Below are positions 8,159 through 15,187 of a stretch of DNA of 36,382 bases, in pieces; position 1 is the stretch's first letter; each line of letters begins with the position of its first letter. Source of the stretch: Acidimicrobiaceae bacterium. GTDB lineage: Bacteria > Actinomycetota > Acidimicrobiia > Acidimicrobiales > Aldehydirespiratoraceae. The stretch covers positions 1 to 36,382 of the forward strand of contig VYCW01000088.1 in NCBI GenBank assembly GCA_009843735.1, read 5' to 3'. Both the position numbers and the translations under genes were made by a program. The notes below the pieces were generated by a model, which saw nothing but the letters and a program-made list of their open reading frames with translations, was not told the origin of the DNA and did not search any database.

Positions 8159-8803
8159 CTAGTAGCGGCGCATCATGGTGACCACCTTGCCGTAGACGGC
8201 CACCTCGTCCGGCCCGAACTCCATCGGCTCCATGTGCGGGTTGGCCGGCTCCAGCACGATCCGGCCACCGCCACGCCGCAGCGTCTTGACGGTGGCCTCG
8301 TCGCCGGGGATCCCAGCCACGACGACCTCGCCGTTCTCGGCGTCGCTCTGGGCCCGGCACACCACGTAGTCGCCGTCGAGGATGCCGGCGTCGATCATGG
8401 AGTCGCCCCGCACTCGCAGCATGAACAGCTCACCCTCGCCGGTGAGGTCGGCCGGCATCGGCACCAGCTCCTCGACGTTCTCGGATGCGAGCACGCCGGA
8501 GCCGGCGGCGACGTCGCCGACGAGGGGAACGTGGCGCACCGGGCGGCGCTCGACGGCCGCGCCCGAGTTCTCGTCGTAGCAGACCTCTATGGCCCGGGGC
8601 CGGGTGGGATCGACCCGCAGGTAGCCGGCCGAGTCGAGCACATCGAGATGGGCCTTGACCGAGGCCGGTGATCTCAGGCCGACCTTGGCTGCGATCTCCC
8701 GGATCGAGGGCGGGTAGCCGCGGTCTCGCTGGTGCTCGACGATCATGTCGAGAATCTGGCGGCGGCGGGCGGTGAGCGGCTTGCGGTGGGCCGGGGGCGT
8801 CAT
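8159..8803 (-). CDS. lexA: SOS repressor LexA
   Basis: Represses DNA-damage genes by binding palindromic SOS boxes and cleaves itself when bound to RecA filaments. The winged-helix N-terminus contains TARRRQILDMI and the recognition region SPASVKAHLDVL (45-56). The cleavage site is A100-G101 (VGDVAAGSGV). The catalytic dyad is S135 (VRGDSM) and K173 (EATVKTL). ATG 8803 (214 residues) is chosen because GGAGA lies six bases upstream; the frame continues to an ATG at 8848, but those 15 residues are not LexA-like and run into an SOS box. Four box-like palindromes upstream indicate autoregulation and shared control with the divergent LysM gene. Confidence 0.96.
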   Translation of the reverse strand: MTPPAHRKPLTARRRQILDMIVEHQRDRGYPPSIREIAAKVGLRSPASVKAHLDVLDSAGYLRVDPTRPRAIEVCYDENSGAAVERRPVRHVPLVGDVAAGSGVLASENVEELVPMPADLTGEGELFMLRVRGDSMIDAGILDGDYVVCRAQSDAENGEVVVAGIPGDEATVKTLRRGGGRIVLEPANPHMEPMEFGPDEVAVYGKVVTMMRRY

Positions 8804-8841
8804 GTCTGTCTCCGATCTTGGAGCCGTAGGGGGGTTGTGTC

Positions 8842-8855
8842 CGAACATCTGTTCG
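8842..8855. promoter_or_regulatory. LexA (SOS) box 1
   Basis: CGAACATCTGTTCG is a perfect CGAAC-N4-GTTCG palindrome, the core of the actinobacterial SOS box. It lies 39 bases upstream of the lexA ATG and overlaps the predicted lexA transcription start. Confidence 0.85.
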
Positions 8856-8859
8856 CTAT

Positions 8860-8865
8860 AGTTTA
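8860..8865 (-). promoter_or_regulatory. Putative lexA -10 hexamer
   Basis: On the minus strand TAAACT (TANNNT) sits between SOS boxes 1 and 2. It would start lexA transcription within box 1, so LexA binding at either box would block the promoter. Confidence 0.4.
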
Positions 8866-8867
8866 TG

Positions 8868-8881
8868 CGAACACACGTTCA
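8868..8881. promoter_or_regulatory. LexA (SOS) box 2
   Basis: CGAACACACGTTCA keeps the CGAAC and GTTC half-sites, with one mismatch in the last base of the palindrome. It lies 26 bases from box 1 (start to start). Confidence 0.75.
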
Positions 8882-8897
8882 ATACGGGGAGTATATC

Positions 8898-8911
8898 CGT
8901 ACACATGTTTG
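8898..8911. promoter_or_regulatory. Degenerate LexA box 3
   Basis: CGTACACATGTTTG keeps the spacing of the box but changes one base in each half (CGTAC, GTTTG). It is probably a weak site. A TATATC stretch at 8892-8897 just upstream could be the -10 of the LysM gene. Confidence 0.4.
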
Positions 8912-8912
8912 T

Positions 8913-8926
8913 GGAACACGCGTTCG
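8913..8926. promoter_or_regulatory. LexA (SOS) box 4
   Basis: GGAACACGCGTTCG, followed by A, keeps GAAC-N4-GTTCGA with one mismatch at the first base. It lies 15 bases from box 3 (start to start) and 68 bases upstream of the LysM gene's ATG. Confidence 0.7.
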
Positions 8927-8994
8927 ATGTCAAGGATTTCACCACCGGCGTGGGCGGCGGCGGCCTTGTCACACCCCCGCGGGAGGATGGACCT

Positions 8995-9465
8995 ATGGCC
9001 CTAGCTCCTGCACACGCCCTCGCCCCACGCACTCCCGGTGCCCACGTCGGTCCGGGGGCTGTGGTGGGAGCGGCGCGTCTGCCGGAGTCGGTGTACCGCC
9101 GGCGCCGGGCCGTCGCGGCGCTGGTGGCGGCTGCGGTGGTCACGCTGATGGTGGTGGTGGGCCGTCCCGAGCGTGTCCCGGTGGGCGAGGCCAACCCTTG
9201 GCCCTCCACGGCCGACGTCTCGCTGTCGACGGAGTTGCCGGGCGTCTACGTGGTGCAGCCGGGTGACACGCTGTGGGACATCGCCCGCGCCCTCGCACCC
9301 GGCGAGGATCCCCGTGAAGTGGTCCACGAACTGGCCGGCACCGCAGGCGGGTCCACGCTGGAGCCCGGCCAGAGGATCGTCATCGACGACGGTCGTGTCT
9401 CGGCTTCGGGCGCCGCGGGAGCCGACGTCCTCCAGCAGACCTCTCAGCCGGTTTCAGGTGGTTGA
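8995..9465 (+). CDS. SOS-linked membrane protein with LysM domain, probable division inhibitor
   Basis: A 156-residue protein with a cytoplasmic N-terminus, one membrane segment (about 39-56, AVAALVAAAVVTLMVVVG) and an extracytoplasmic LysM peptidoglycan-binding domain (about 84-131, VYVVQPGDTLWDIARAL ... LEPGQRIVI). Divergent placement from lexA with SOS boxes between is also seen for YneA in Bacillus, Rv2719c (ChiZ) in Mycobacterium and DivS in Corynebacterium, which block division during DNA damage. The same role is inferred here from architecture and position. ATG 8995 is chosen because GGGAGG (8981-8986) lies at proper distance; the frame is open up to 8905, but that part overlaps SOS box 4. 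Its 3' end overlaps the convergent reductase gene by 22 bases. Confidence 0.85.
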   Translation: MALAPAHALAPRTPGAHVGPGAVVGAARLPESVYRRRRAVAALVAAAVVTLMVVVGRPERVPVGEANPWPSTADVSLSTELPGVYVVQPGDTLWDIARALAPGEDPREVVHELAGTAGGSTLEPGQRIVIDDGRVSASGAAGADVLQQTSQPVSGG

Positions 9466-10217
9466 GCCGGTTCCCGGATGTAGCGGACGAAGAGGGTGCC
9501 GGAGTCCTCGAGAAGATGGTCGACACGCATTCGCAGCGGCACGGTTCGGATCGATCCGTGCACGATCCTGCCGCTGGCCCCGCCGGCCACCAGCGGCGCC
9601 ACCGACAGGCAGAGCTCGTCGATCACGTCTGCGTCGGCCAGTTGCCCGTTGAGCGACGGGCCTCCCTCGGAGAGCACCACGCCGGCGCCCCGGCGGTCGA
9701 GCTCGGCGAGGATCTCGGCCGGCTGGGGCCGCGGCGACGGCAGCCGCACCACTTCGGACACGGCCCCAAGTCGCTCCACGGCCTCGGGCGCCGCCACGCT
9801 CCCGGTGAGGATCACCGGAGGATCCTCGCCCGGCCGCTGGTCGGCGAACATCGGCAGGCTCGGGTCGAGTTCGAGACTGGCGGTGACCACCGCCAGGCGG
9901 GGCCGCTCGGCTCGCCCCGCGGCCAGCCGCGCCCGGCGGGAGGCTGCCCGGGGCCGGGGCAGGCCGTAGCGCTCGGCCCGCACCGTTCCGGCGGCGGCGA
10001 CGATCCAGTCGGCGCTGGCCCGCACGGCCGAGAAGACGGCCTCGTCGGCGGGGTTGCCGAGCGCTCCGCTGGTGCCGTCGACGGCGACCGCACCGTCGGC
10101 GGAGGCGATCATGTTGACCATCAGCCAGGGACGCCCGGCCGGCTTGGGGCGGGCCAGCGCCGGGTAGAGCTCCATCGGGTCGACATCGACGACGGGGCCG
10201 GGCAGCAGTCTCCGCAC
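9444..10217 (-). CDS. RibD C-terminal-domain (dihydrofolate reductase-fold) reductase
   Basis: A 257-residue protein matching the RibD C-terminal reductase family, which uses NADPH. It shows NMIASADGAVAVDG (residues 35-48), GNPADEAVFSAVRASADWIV and LSEGGPSLNGQL, with a late PLVAGGASGR. No deaminase domain is fused to it, so it is the single-domain type common in actinobacteria. A role in the pyrimidine-reduction step of riboflavin synthesis is possible, but no rib genes are nearby and the substrate is uncertain. GTG 10217 is chosen: TACCGT lies seven bases upstream as a leaderless -10, and earlier residues in the open frame look non-coding and cross the nrdJ leader. Confidence 0.82.
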   Translation of the reverse strand: MRRLLPGPVVDVDPMELYPALARPKPAGRPWLMVNMIASADGAVAVDGTSGALGNPADEAVFSAVRASADWIVAAAGTVRAERYGLPRPRAASRRARLAAGRAERPRLAVVTASLELDPSLPMFADQRPGEDPPVILTGSVAAPEAVERLGAVSEVVRLPSPRPQPAEILAELDRRGAGVVLSEGGPSLNGQLADADVIDELCLSVAPLVAGGASGRIVHGSIRTVPLRMRVDHLLEDSGTLFVRYIREPAQPPETG

Positions 10218-10224
10218 GCCCGCG

Positions 10225-10230
10225 ACGGTA
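10225..10230 (-). promoter_or_regulatory. Putative -10 hexamer for the RibD-C reductase gene
   Basis: On the minus strand TACCGT (TANNNT) is followed by seven bases and then GTG 10217, the spacing expected for a leaderless transcript. There is no Shine-Dalgarno site. Confidence 0.4.
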
Positions 10231-10285
10231 CCAATGTTGCCGTACACAGCTAATCCCGAAGTAATCCAGAGGCAGGCCCGGAAAT

Positions 10286-10387
10286 CCCTAGGAGGGGTCC
10301 ACAGTCTCGCGATGGGCATTGTCGCCGGGAGTCCTAGGGTCGCGACGGCGGGCGCGCCGCCGCGCGCCCGGTAGAATCTCAGGAGGG
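10286..10387 (+). promoter_or_regulatory. Structured nrdJ upstream region with strong ribosome-binding site
   Basis: The 178-base gap before nrdJ holds two inverted repeats. CCCTAGGA (10286-10293) pairs with TCCTAGGG (10332-10339). The GC stem CGGGCGCG (10349-10356) pairs with CGCGCCCG (10363-10370) around a six-base loop. Then come TAGAAT (10372-10377), a possible -10, and AGGAGGG (10381-10387), eight bases before the ATG. No cobalamin-riboswitch B12 box and no NrdR-box pair was recognised. Confidence 0.4.
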
Positions 10388-10395
10388 TAATTCTT

Positions 10396-13263
10396 ATGAC
10401 GATGGCCCCCGAGCAGACCGCTCTGATCTCCGGCAGCCACCCTCTGCCCGCGGGTCTGGAGGATCCGGCTGACCGGATCGTGTGGGAGCGCCGCGACGCG
10501 CGCCTGCTGGACCATCGCGACGGGTCGGTCGCCTTCGAGCAGCCCGATGTGGAGGTTCCGGCTACCTGGTCGCAGAACGCGACCAACATCCTGGCCCAGA
10601 AGTACTTCCGCGGCCCGCTGGGCACGCCCGAGCGGGAGTGGTCGCTGAAGCAGGTGGTAGACCGCGTCGTGGGAACCATCACCGCCTGGGGTGACGGGGA
10701 CGGCTATTTCGCCGACGAGTCCGAGGCGGCGCTGTTCCGGGCCGAGTTGACGCATCTGCTGTACACGCAGCGAGCCGCCTTCAACTCGCCGGTGTGGTTC
10801 AACATCGGCGTGGCCGGCGTGCCCCAGCAGGCGTCGGCGTGCTTCATCCTGTCGGTTGAAGACACGATGGAGTCGATCCTTGAGTGGTACGCCGAGGAGG
10901 GCCGGATCTTCAAGGGCGGCTCCGGCGCGGGCGTGAACCTGTCACGTATCCGGGCCAGCTCGGAGCCTTTGGGCGGTGGCGGCACCGCGTCGGGACCGGT
11001 GAGCTTCATGCGGGGAGCGGACGCCTCGGCCGGCACCATCAAGTCGGGCGGCAAGACCCGCAGGGCAGCCAAGATGGTGGTCCTCGACGCCGACCATCCC
11101 GACATCGAGGACTTCATCTGGTGCAAGGCCCGCGAGGAGCGCAAGTCGCGTGCGCTGGCCGCGGCCGGCTTCGACATGAGTGTCGACGGCGCCGACTCGG
11201 ACTCCGTGCAGTACCAGAACGCCAACAACTCGGTCCGGGTCACCGACGAGTTCATGCAGGCCGCGCTCGAGGGCGGCGACTGGGATCTCACCGCCCGCAC
11301 CGACGGCTCGGTGCTCAAGCGAGTGCCGGCCCGCTCGATCCTGAGCGAGATGGCCGAGGCCGCCTGGCAGTGCGCCGACCCTGGCGTGCAGTTCGCGACC
11401 ACCATCAACCGCTGGCACACCGCCGCGTCCACCGGCCCCATCACGGCCAGCAACCCCTGCTCGGAGTACGTCCACCTCGACAACAGCGCCTGCAACCTGG
11501 CCTCGATCAACCTGCTGAGCTTCCTCGACGTCGAGGGGACCTTCGACGTCGCCGGGTTCAGACGGGCGGTGCAGGTGGTGTTCGCGGCCCAGGAGATCCT
11601 CGTCGGTCACGCCGACTATCCGACGCCGGCAATCGCCGACACCACCAGGGCCTTCCGCCAGATCGGCCTGGGCTACGCCAACCTGGGCGCGTTGCTCATG
11701 GCGCTGGGCCTTCCCTACGACTCCGACGAGGGCCGGGCCGTGGCCGCGGCCATCACCGCGCTGATGACCGGCGAGGCCTATCTCACCTCCACCCGACTGG
11801 CCGAGCGCTTGGGACCCTTCGCCGGCTTCCACGACAATCGCGAGCACATGCTGCGCGTGCTCGACCAGCACCGGAGCGCGACCGCCTCCATAGCTGAGGA
11901 GTTCGTGCCCGCCGACCTGCTCGAGGCCGCGCAACTGGCGTGGGACGAAGCCTGCGAGCGGGCCGACCGCCACGGCGTGCGCAACAGCCAGGCCACGGTG
12001 CTGGCGCCCACCGGCACGATCGGGCTGCTCATGGACTGCGACACCACCGGAATCGAGCCCGACCTGGGGCTGGTCAAGTCCAAGCGCCTGGTCGGGGGCG
12101 GGACCATGGAGATCGTCAACACGACGATCCCCAGGGCATTGCGGCGGCTCGGCTACGACACCGAGCAGGCCGATCAGATCGGGGACCACGTCGCCGCGCA
12201 CCACACTGTGGAGGGCTCGTCGCTCAAGCCCGAGCACCGGGACGTGTTCGCCTGTTCGCTGGGCGACAACGCCATCAGCGCCTCGGGGCACGTCAAGATG
12301 ATGGCCGCGGTGCAGCCGTTCCTGTCCGGTGCCATCTCGAAGACCGTGAATATGCCCGCGTCGTCGACCGCCGGCGATGTCGAGCAGTTGTTCATCGATG
12401 CCTGGCGGCTCGGCCTGAAGTCGGTGGCCATCTACCGCGACAGCTCCAAGGTGGCCCAGCCGCTCACCCTCGGCGAAGCCCAGCGGTCCACCGACGCCGC
12501 CGCGGCGGCGTCGGGCCCGGACCCCGGCGTGGCTCCGCCGGCCGGGTCAGTGCCCGAGCCGGTACGCCGGCGGCTGCCGAGATCGCGCCGGTCGCGCACC
12601 TTCGAGTTCCGTGTGGCCGACTGCAAGGGGTTCGTCACGGTGGGGGAGTACCCCGACGGCCGTCCGGGCGAGATCTTCGTCAAGGTCTCCAAGCAGGGTT
12701 CCACTCTGGCCGGGATCATGGACGCCTTCGCGATCTCGCTCAGCCACGGCCTGCAGTACGGCGTGCCGCTGTCCGCCTTCGTCGACACGTTCGTCGGCGT
12801 GCGCTTCGAGCCGGCTGGCATCACCGACGATCCCGACATCCGCATCGCCACCAGCCTGATGGACTACCTGTTCCGGAAGCTGGCGGTGATGTACCTGACA
12901 CCGGAGGAGCGGGCCGCGCTGGGCGTCTACACCACCGGCGAGCGGACCCAGCCGACGCTGCCCGGCGTGGAGGAGCAGGTCGCCGAGACCGAGCAGGGCC
13001 ACGACCTGCCACCCGACCCGCCGTCGGTCCCGTCGCCGGTCCAGCTGATCGGCCAGTTCGACTTCTCCGCGGCGTCGGCACCGCCCGAGCCGCCCGGGCC
13101 CGAGCGGCCCGCGAGCGCAGCGAGCATGAGCGGGGAACACGCCGCGGACCGCCAGGCGAGCCCGCTGGACGCGCCCTTCTGCATGACCTGCGGCGTCCCG
13201 ATGCGCCGCGCCGGCTCGTGCTATGTGTGCAACGACTGCGGCGCCACCAGCGGCTGCAGCTGA
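10396..13263 (+). CDS. nrdJ: Adenosylcobalamin-dependent (class II) ribonucleotide reductase NrdJ
   Basis: Reduces ribonucleotides to deoxyribonucleotides using B12 and needs neither oxygen nor a second subunit. The active-site triad N353-C355-E357 is in SNPCSEYVHLD, with the redox pair C149 (SACFILS) and C366 (NSACNLASINL). GSGAGVNLSRIR (175-186) and ATVLAPTGTIGLLMDCDTTG are further class II hallmarks. The C-terminus, after a variable linker, is a cysteine cluster (C929, C932, C942, C945, C948, C954) that probably re-reduces the active site. At 955 residues it is of the long NrdJ type. ATG 10396 has a strong AGGAGGG. It occupies the place where nrdR lies beside lexA in mycobacteria; no class I genes are visible in the window. 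Confidence 0.96.
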   Translation: MTMAPEQTALISGSHPLPAGLEDPADRIVWERRDARLLDHRDGSVAFEQPDVEVPATWSQNATNILAQKYFRGPLGTPEREWSLKQVVDRVVGTITAWGDGDGYFADESEAALFRAELTHLLYTQRAAFNSPVWFNIGVAGVPQQASACFILSVEDTMESILEWYAEEGRIFKGGSGAGVNLSRIRASSEPLGGGGTASGPVSFMRGADASAGTIKSGGKTRRAAKMVVLDADHPDIEDFIWCKAREERKSRALAAAGFDMSVDGADSDSVQYQNANNSVRVTDEFMQAALEGGDWDLTARTDGSVLKRVPARSILSEMAEAAWQCADPGVQFATTINRWHTAASTGPITASNPCSEYVHLDNSACNLASINLLSFLDVEGTFDVAGFRRAVQVVFAAQEILVGHADYPTPAIADTTRAFRQIGLGYANLGALLMALGLPYDSDEGRAVAAAITALMTGEAYLTSTRLAERLGPFAGFHDNREHMLRVLDQHRSATASIAEEFVPADLLEAAQLAWDEACERADRHGVRNSQATVLAPTGTIGLLMDCDTTGIEPDLGLVKSKRLVGGGTMEIVNTTIPRALRRLGYDTEQADQIGDHVAAHHTVEGSSLKPEHRDVFACSLGDNAISASGHVKMMAAVQPFLSGAISKTVNMPASSTAGDVEQLFIDAWRLGLKSVAIYRDSSKVAQPLTLGEAQRSTDAAAAASGPDPGVAPPAGSVPEPVRRRLPRSRRSRTFEFRVADCKGFVTVGEYPDGRPGEIFVKVSKQGSTLAGIMDAFAISLSHGLQYGVPLSAFVDTFVGVRFEPAGITDDPDIRIATSLMDYLFRKLAVMYLTPEERAALGVYTTGERTQPTLPGVEEQVAETEQGHDLPPDPPSVPSPVQLIGQFDFSAASAPPEPPGPERPASAASMSGEHAADRQASPLDAPFCMTCGVPMRRAGSCYVCNDCGATSGCS

Positions 13264-13275
13264 TACCCGCCTGAG

Positions 13276-13752
13276 CTAGCCGCCAGCCGCTTCCGCGGTC
13301 TCGGCGGCCAGCTTCTTCTTGTGGCGCAGGTAGTTGCCGACCATCTCGCCGAACGGGGCCGGGTTGTAGATGTCCTCTTCGTAGCTCCACAGCCCGCCTC
13401 CCGCGTACTTGAGCAGGGTGAAGTTGTACTCCTGGTGGAGCGAGCCGTCGCCGGGGTCGGCCATCCGGTTCCACACCTTGCACACCACCCACCCCCTCGT
13501 CTCGTCGATGATGTACCACTCGATCGGGAAGTGGATCATCTCGTTGTTGGGCCACTGGCGCATGGTCGACTGGATCCAGTTGTAGATGGCCTCTCGCCCG
13601 CCCATGGTGCCGAAGTGGTGCTCGATGTAGGTGGCGTCCTCGGTGAACTGGTCGGCCCATTCGCGCCAATCGCCGGACGTGCCGGCTCGGCGGGCCACCT
13701 CCTGGTAGCGGGCGAAGGCCTCCTCGATCTCGTCTCGGCTCCAACGGCTCAT
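13276..13752 (-). CDS. NTF2/SnoaL-like protein
   Basis: A 158-residue cone-fold (NTF2-like, SnoaL-type) protein. It shows the usual opening helix (EIEEAFARYQEVARRAGTSG), DWREWADQFTEDATYIEHHF, GREAIYNWIQ, and a C-terminal beta sheet (RGWVVCKVWNRMADPGDGSL). Such proteins include cyclases, isomerases, dehydratases and non-enzymatic binders; the substrate cannot be told. The start ATG 13752 has AAGGAG at proper spacing. It is the second gene of a pair with another NTF2-like protein 42 bases upstream, so the two may form a hetero-oligomer or act on one pathway. It converges on nrdJ with 12 bases between stops. Confidence 0.75.
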   Translation of the reverse strand: MSRWSRDEIEEAFARYQEVARRAGTSGDWREWADQFTEDATYIEHHFGTMGGREAIYNWIQSTMRQWPNNEMIHFPIEWYIIDETRGWVVCKVWNRMADPGDGSLHQEYNFTLLKYAGGGLWSYEEDIYNPAPFGEMVGNYLRHKKKLAAETAEAAGG

Positions 13753-13794
13753 GGTTGACGCTCCTTGCTGTGGGGTGCCTGCTCCGGGCAGGGT

Positions 13795-14244
13795 TCAGGG
13801 GGACAGGTCGAAGCGTAGGTGACGGCTCAGGTCCCCTACGAGGTCGACCAGGAAGCGGCGCTCGACGAAGCGCCATCGCCCGTCGATGCGTCTCAAGGTG
13901 TCGTGGTAGCGGCCAGTGATGATGGCCTGCATCGGCGAGTCCGGAGCCTGCTGGAGCACTATGTAGACCGAGCGGACCGTGGCGGTGTCGCCCTCGGTCT
14001 CGATGATCGGGTTGGCGGTGATGTGCCGGGTGCGAGGGGTGCCGTCGTCGTAGGTGATCACCGTGTTCCGGTACATGTCCGCGATGGCCTGCGCTCCGGA
14101 GGGACCGCCGGCGCCGTCGCCGTAGCTGAAGGTGCAGTGCTCCATCAGCTCGCCGACCTCGTCGAAGCGCCCAGCGTCGACAAGCTCGGCGTAGCGGTAG
14201 AGCTCGTTGGCGATGGCGGTGGCTTCGTCGGAGCCCATCGCCAT
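13795..14244 (-). CDS. NTF2/SnoaL-like protein
   Basis: A 149-residue SnoaL-type protein: EATAIANELYRYAELVDAGR, then FDEVGELMEHCTF, TRHITANPIIE, and a closing WRFVERRFLVDL typical of this family. Function is unknown beyond the fold. The start ATG 14244 is chosen over the longer frame to 14340, because upstream residues are low in quality and overlap the divergent BrkB gene, and because GATACT lies seven bases before it as a -10. ATG 14238 is a close alternative. It is the first gene of a two-gene unit with the NTF2-like gene at 13276-13752. Confidence 0.72.
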   Translation of the reverse strand: MAMGSDEATAIANELYRYAELVDAGRFDEVGELMEHCTFSYGDGAGGPSGAQAIADMYRNTVITYDDGTPRTRHITANPIIETEGDTATVRSVYIVLQQAPDSPMQAIITGRYHDTLRRIDGRWRFVERRFLVDLVGDLSRHLRFDLSP

Positions 14245-14265
14245 CGACCGTAGTATCCGCTGGGC
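14245..14265. promoter_or_regulatory. Compact bidirectional promoter
   Basis: Only 21 bases separate the divergent starts ATG 14244 (minus) and ATG 14266 (plus). On the plus strand TAGTAT (14251-14256) lies nine bases before ATG 14266. On the minus strand GATACT (14257 to 14252) lies seven bases before ATG 14244. The two -10 elements overlap almost fully, so the two genes would have mutually exclusive, near-leaderless transcription. Confidence 0.45.
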
Positions 14266-15171
14266 ATGGCGCGCCCCTCGATGCCCTCCCTGCCCGTGCT
14301 GTGGCGCGGTACCCTCAGACTCGTCGGCGACCTGCGCCACGAGTGGTCCCGGGCCCGGGTCGGGGGCCTCGCGGCCGAGATCGCCTTCTTCGGCCTCCTC
14401 GGCCTGTTCCCGGCGGTCATCGTGTTCGCGGCCGCGCTCGGCTCGCTGGACGTGGTGATCGGGGCGGGCGCAGCCGCCGACACCGAGGCGTGGCTGCTGG
14501 ACCGTGTCGTGGAGACCTTCGGCCGCGACAACACCCTGAGGGCCACCATCGAGGAGCTGTTCGACCGGTCGAACGCGGGGCTGATCACCGCGGGCGTCGT
14601 GATCACCGTCTACGCGTCCTCAAGGGGCTTCACCGCGGTGGTCGGCGCCCTGGACGTCACCTACGGCCATGAGCACCGCCGGAACTGGTTCTCAACTCGT
14701 GTTACCGGCTTCGTGCTGACGCTGTTCACCCTGGTCGTGGCTGCGCTGGTGGCCGCCATGGTGGTGGTCGGGCCGCTTCTCGGCGGCGGTGAGGAGCTCG
14801 CCGACCGCTTAGGCGCCGGCTCGGCCTTCACCACTGCGTGGGATTGGTTCCGCTGGCCGGTGGTGTTCGTGGTGGTGGTCTGCTGGGCCGCCTCCCTCTA
14901 CCACTTCGCCCCCCGCCGCCGGACGCCGTGGCGTACCGACCTGCCCGGCGCGGTGGTGGGCACCGTCTGGTGGCTGGCGGTGTCGCTGGGGTTCCGGGTC
15001 TACCTCGACGCGGCCTCCAGCGGGATGAACGCAGTGTTCGGCCTGCTCGGCGGTGCCCTGAGCCTGCTCATCTGGCTCTACCTGCTGGCGATGGGCCTGC
15101 TCGTAGGGGCGGAGATCAACAGCATCCTCAACACCCGCCGCGGCCTGCGCTCCGCAGAGCCGTCCGCTTAA
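14266..15171 (+). CDS. YihY/BrkB-family inner membrane protein
   Basis: A 301-residue polytopic membrane protein of the BrkB/YihY family, formerly often called ribonuclease BN by error. Its transport or envelope function is not established. About six hydrophobic segments are visible, including AAEIAFFGLLGLFPAVIVFA (first), GLITAGVVITVYASSRGF, FVLTLFTLVVAALVAAMVVV, WPVVFVVVVCWAASLY, and LIWLYLLAMGLLVGAEINSI (last). The closing GAEIN motif and the APRRRTPWRTDLPGAVVGT segment are typical. Start ATG 14266 has no ribosome-binding site but a TAGTAT -10 nine bases upstream. The next gene starts 16 bases after its stop but appears to have its own -10. Confidence 0.88.
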   Translation: MARPSMPSLPVLWRGTLRLVGDLRHEWSRARVGGLAAEIAFFGLLGLFPAVIVFAAALGSLDVVIGAGAAADTEAWLLDRVVETFGRDNTLRATIEELFDRSNAGLITAGVVITVYASSRGFTAVVGALDVTYGHEHRRNWFSTRVTGFVLTLFTLVVAALVAAMVVVGPLLGGGEELADRLGAGSAFTTAWDWFRWPVVFVVVVCWAASLYHFAPRRRTPWRTDLPGAVVGTVWWLAVSLGFRVYLDAASSGMNAVFGLLGGALSLLIWLYLLAMGLLVGAEINSILNTRRGLRSAEPSA

Positions 15172-15174
15172 CGG

Positions 15175-15180
15175 TACTCT
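15175..15180 (+). promoter_or_regulatory. Putative -10 hexamer for the acyl-CoA dehydrogenase gene
   Basis: TACTCT (TANNNT) is followed by seven bases and then ATG 15188, which lacks a Shine-Dalgarno site. This predicts a leaderless transcript within the 16-base gap after the BrkB gene. Confidence 0.45.
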
Positions 15181-15187
15181 CGCAGCA

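Noticed and set aside
10218..10395. Cobalamin riboswitch before nrdJ
   Set aside because: No B12-box-like conserved core could be found in the gap; only simple inverted repeats are present.
10218..10682. N-terminal extension of the RibD-C reductase up to 10682
   Set aside because: It covers the nrdJ leader and 5' coding region on the opposite strand and has no family similarity; the homology begins close to GTG 10217.
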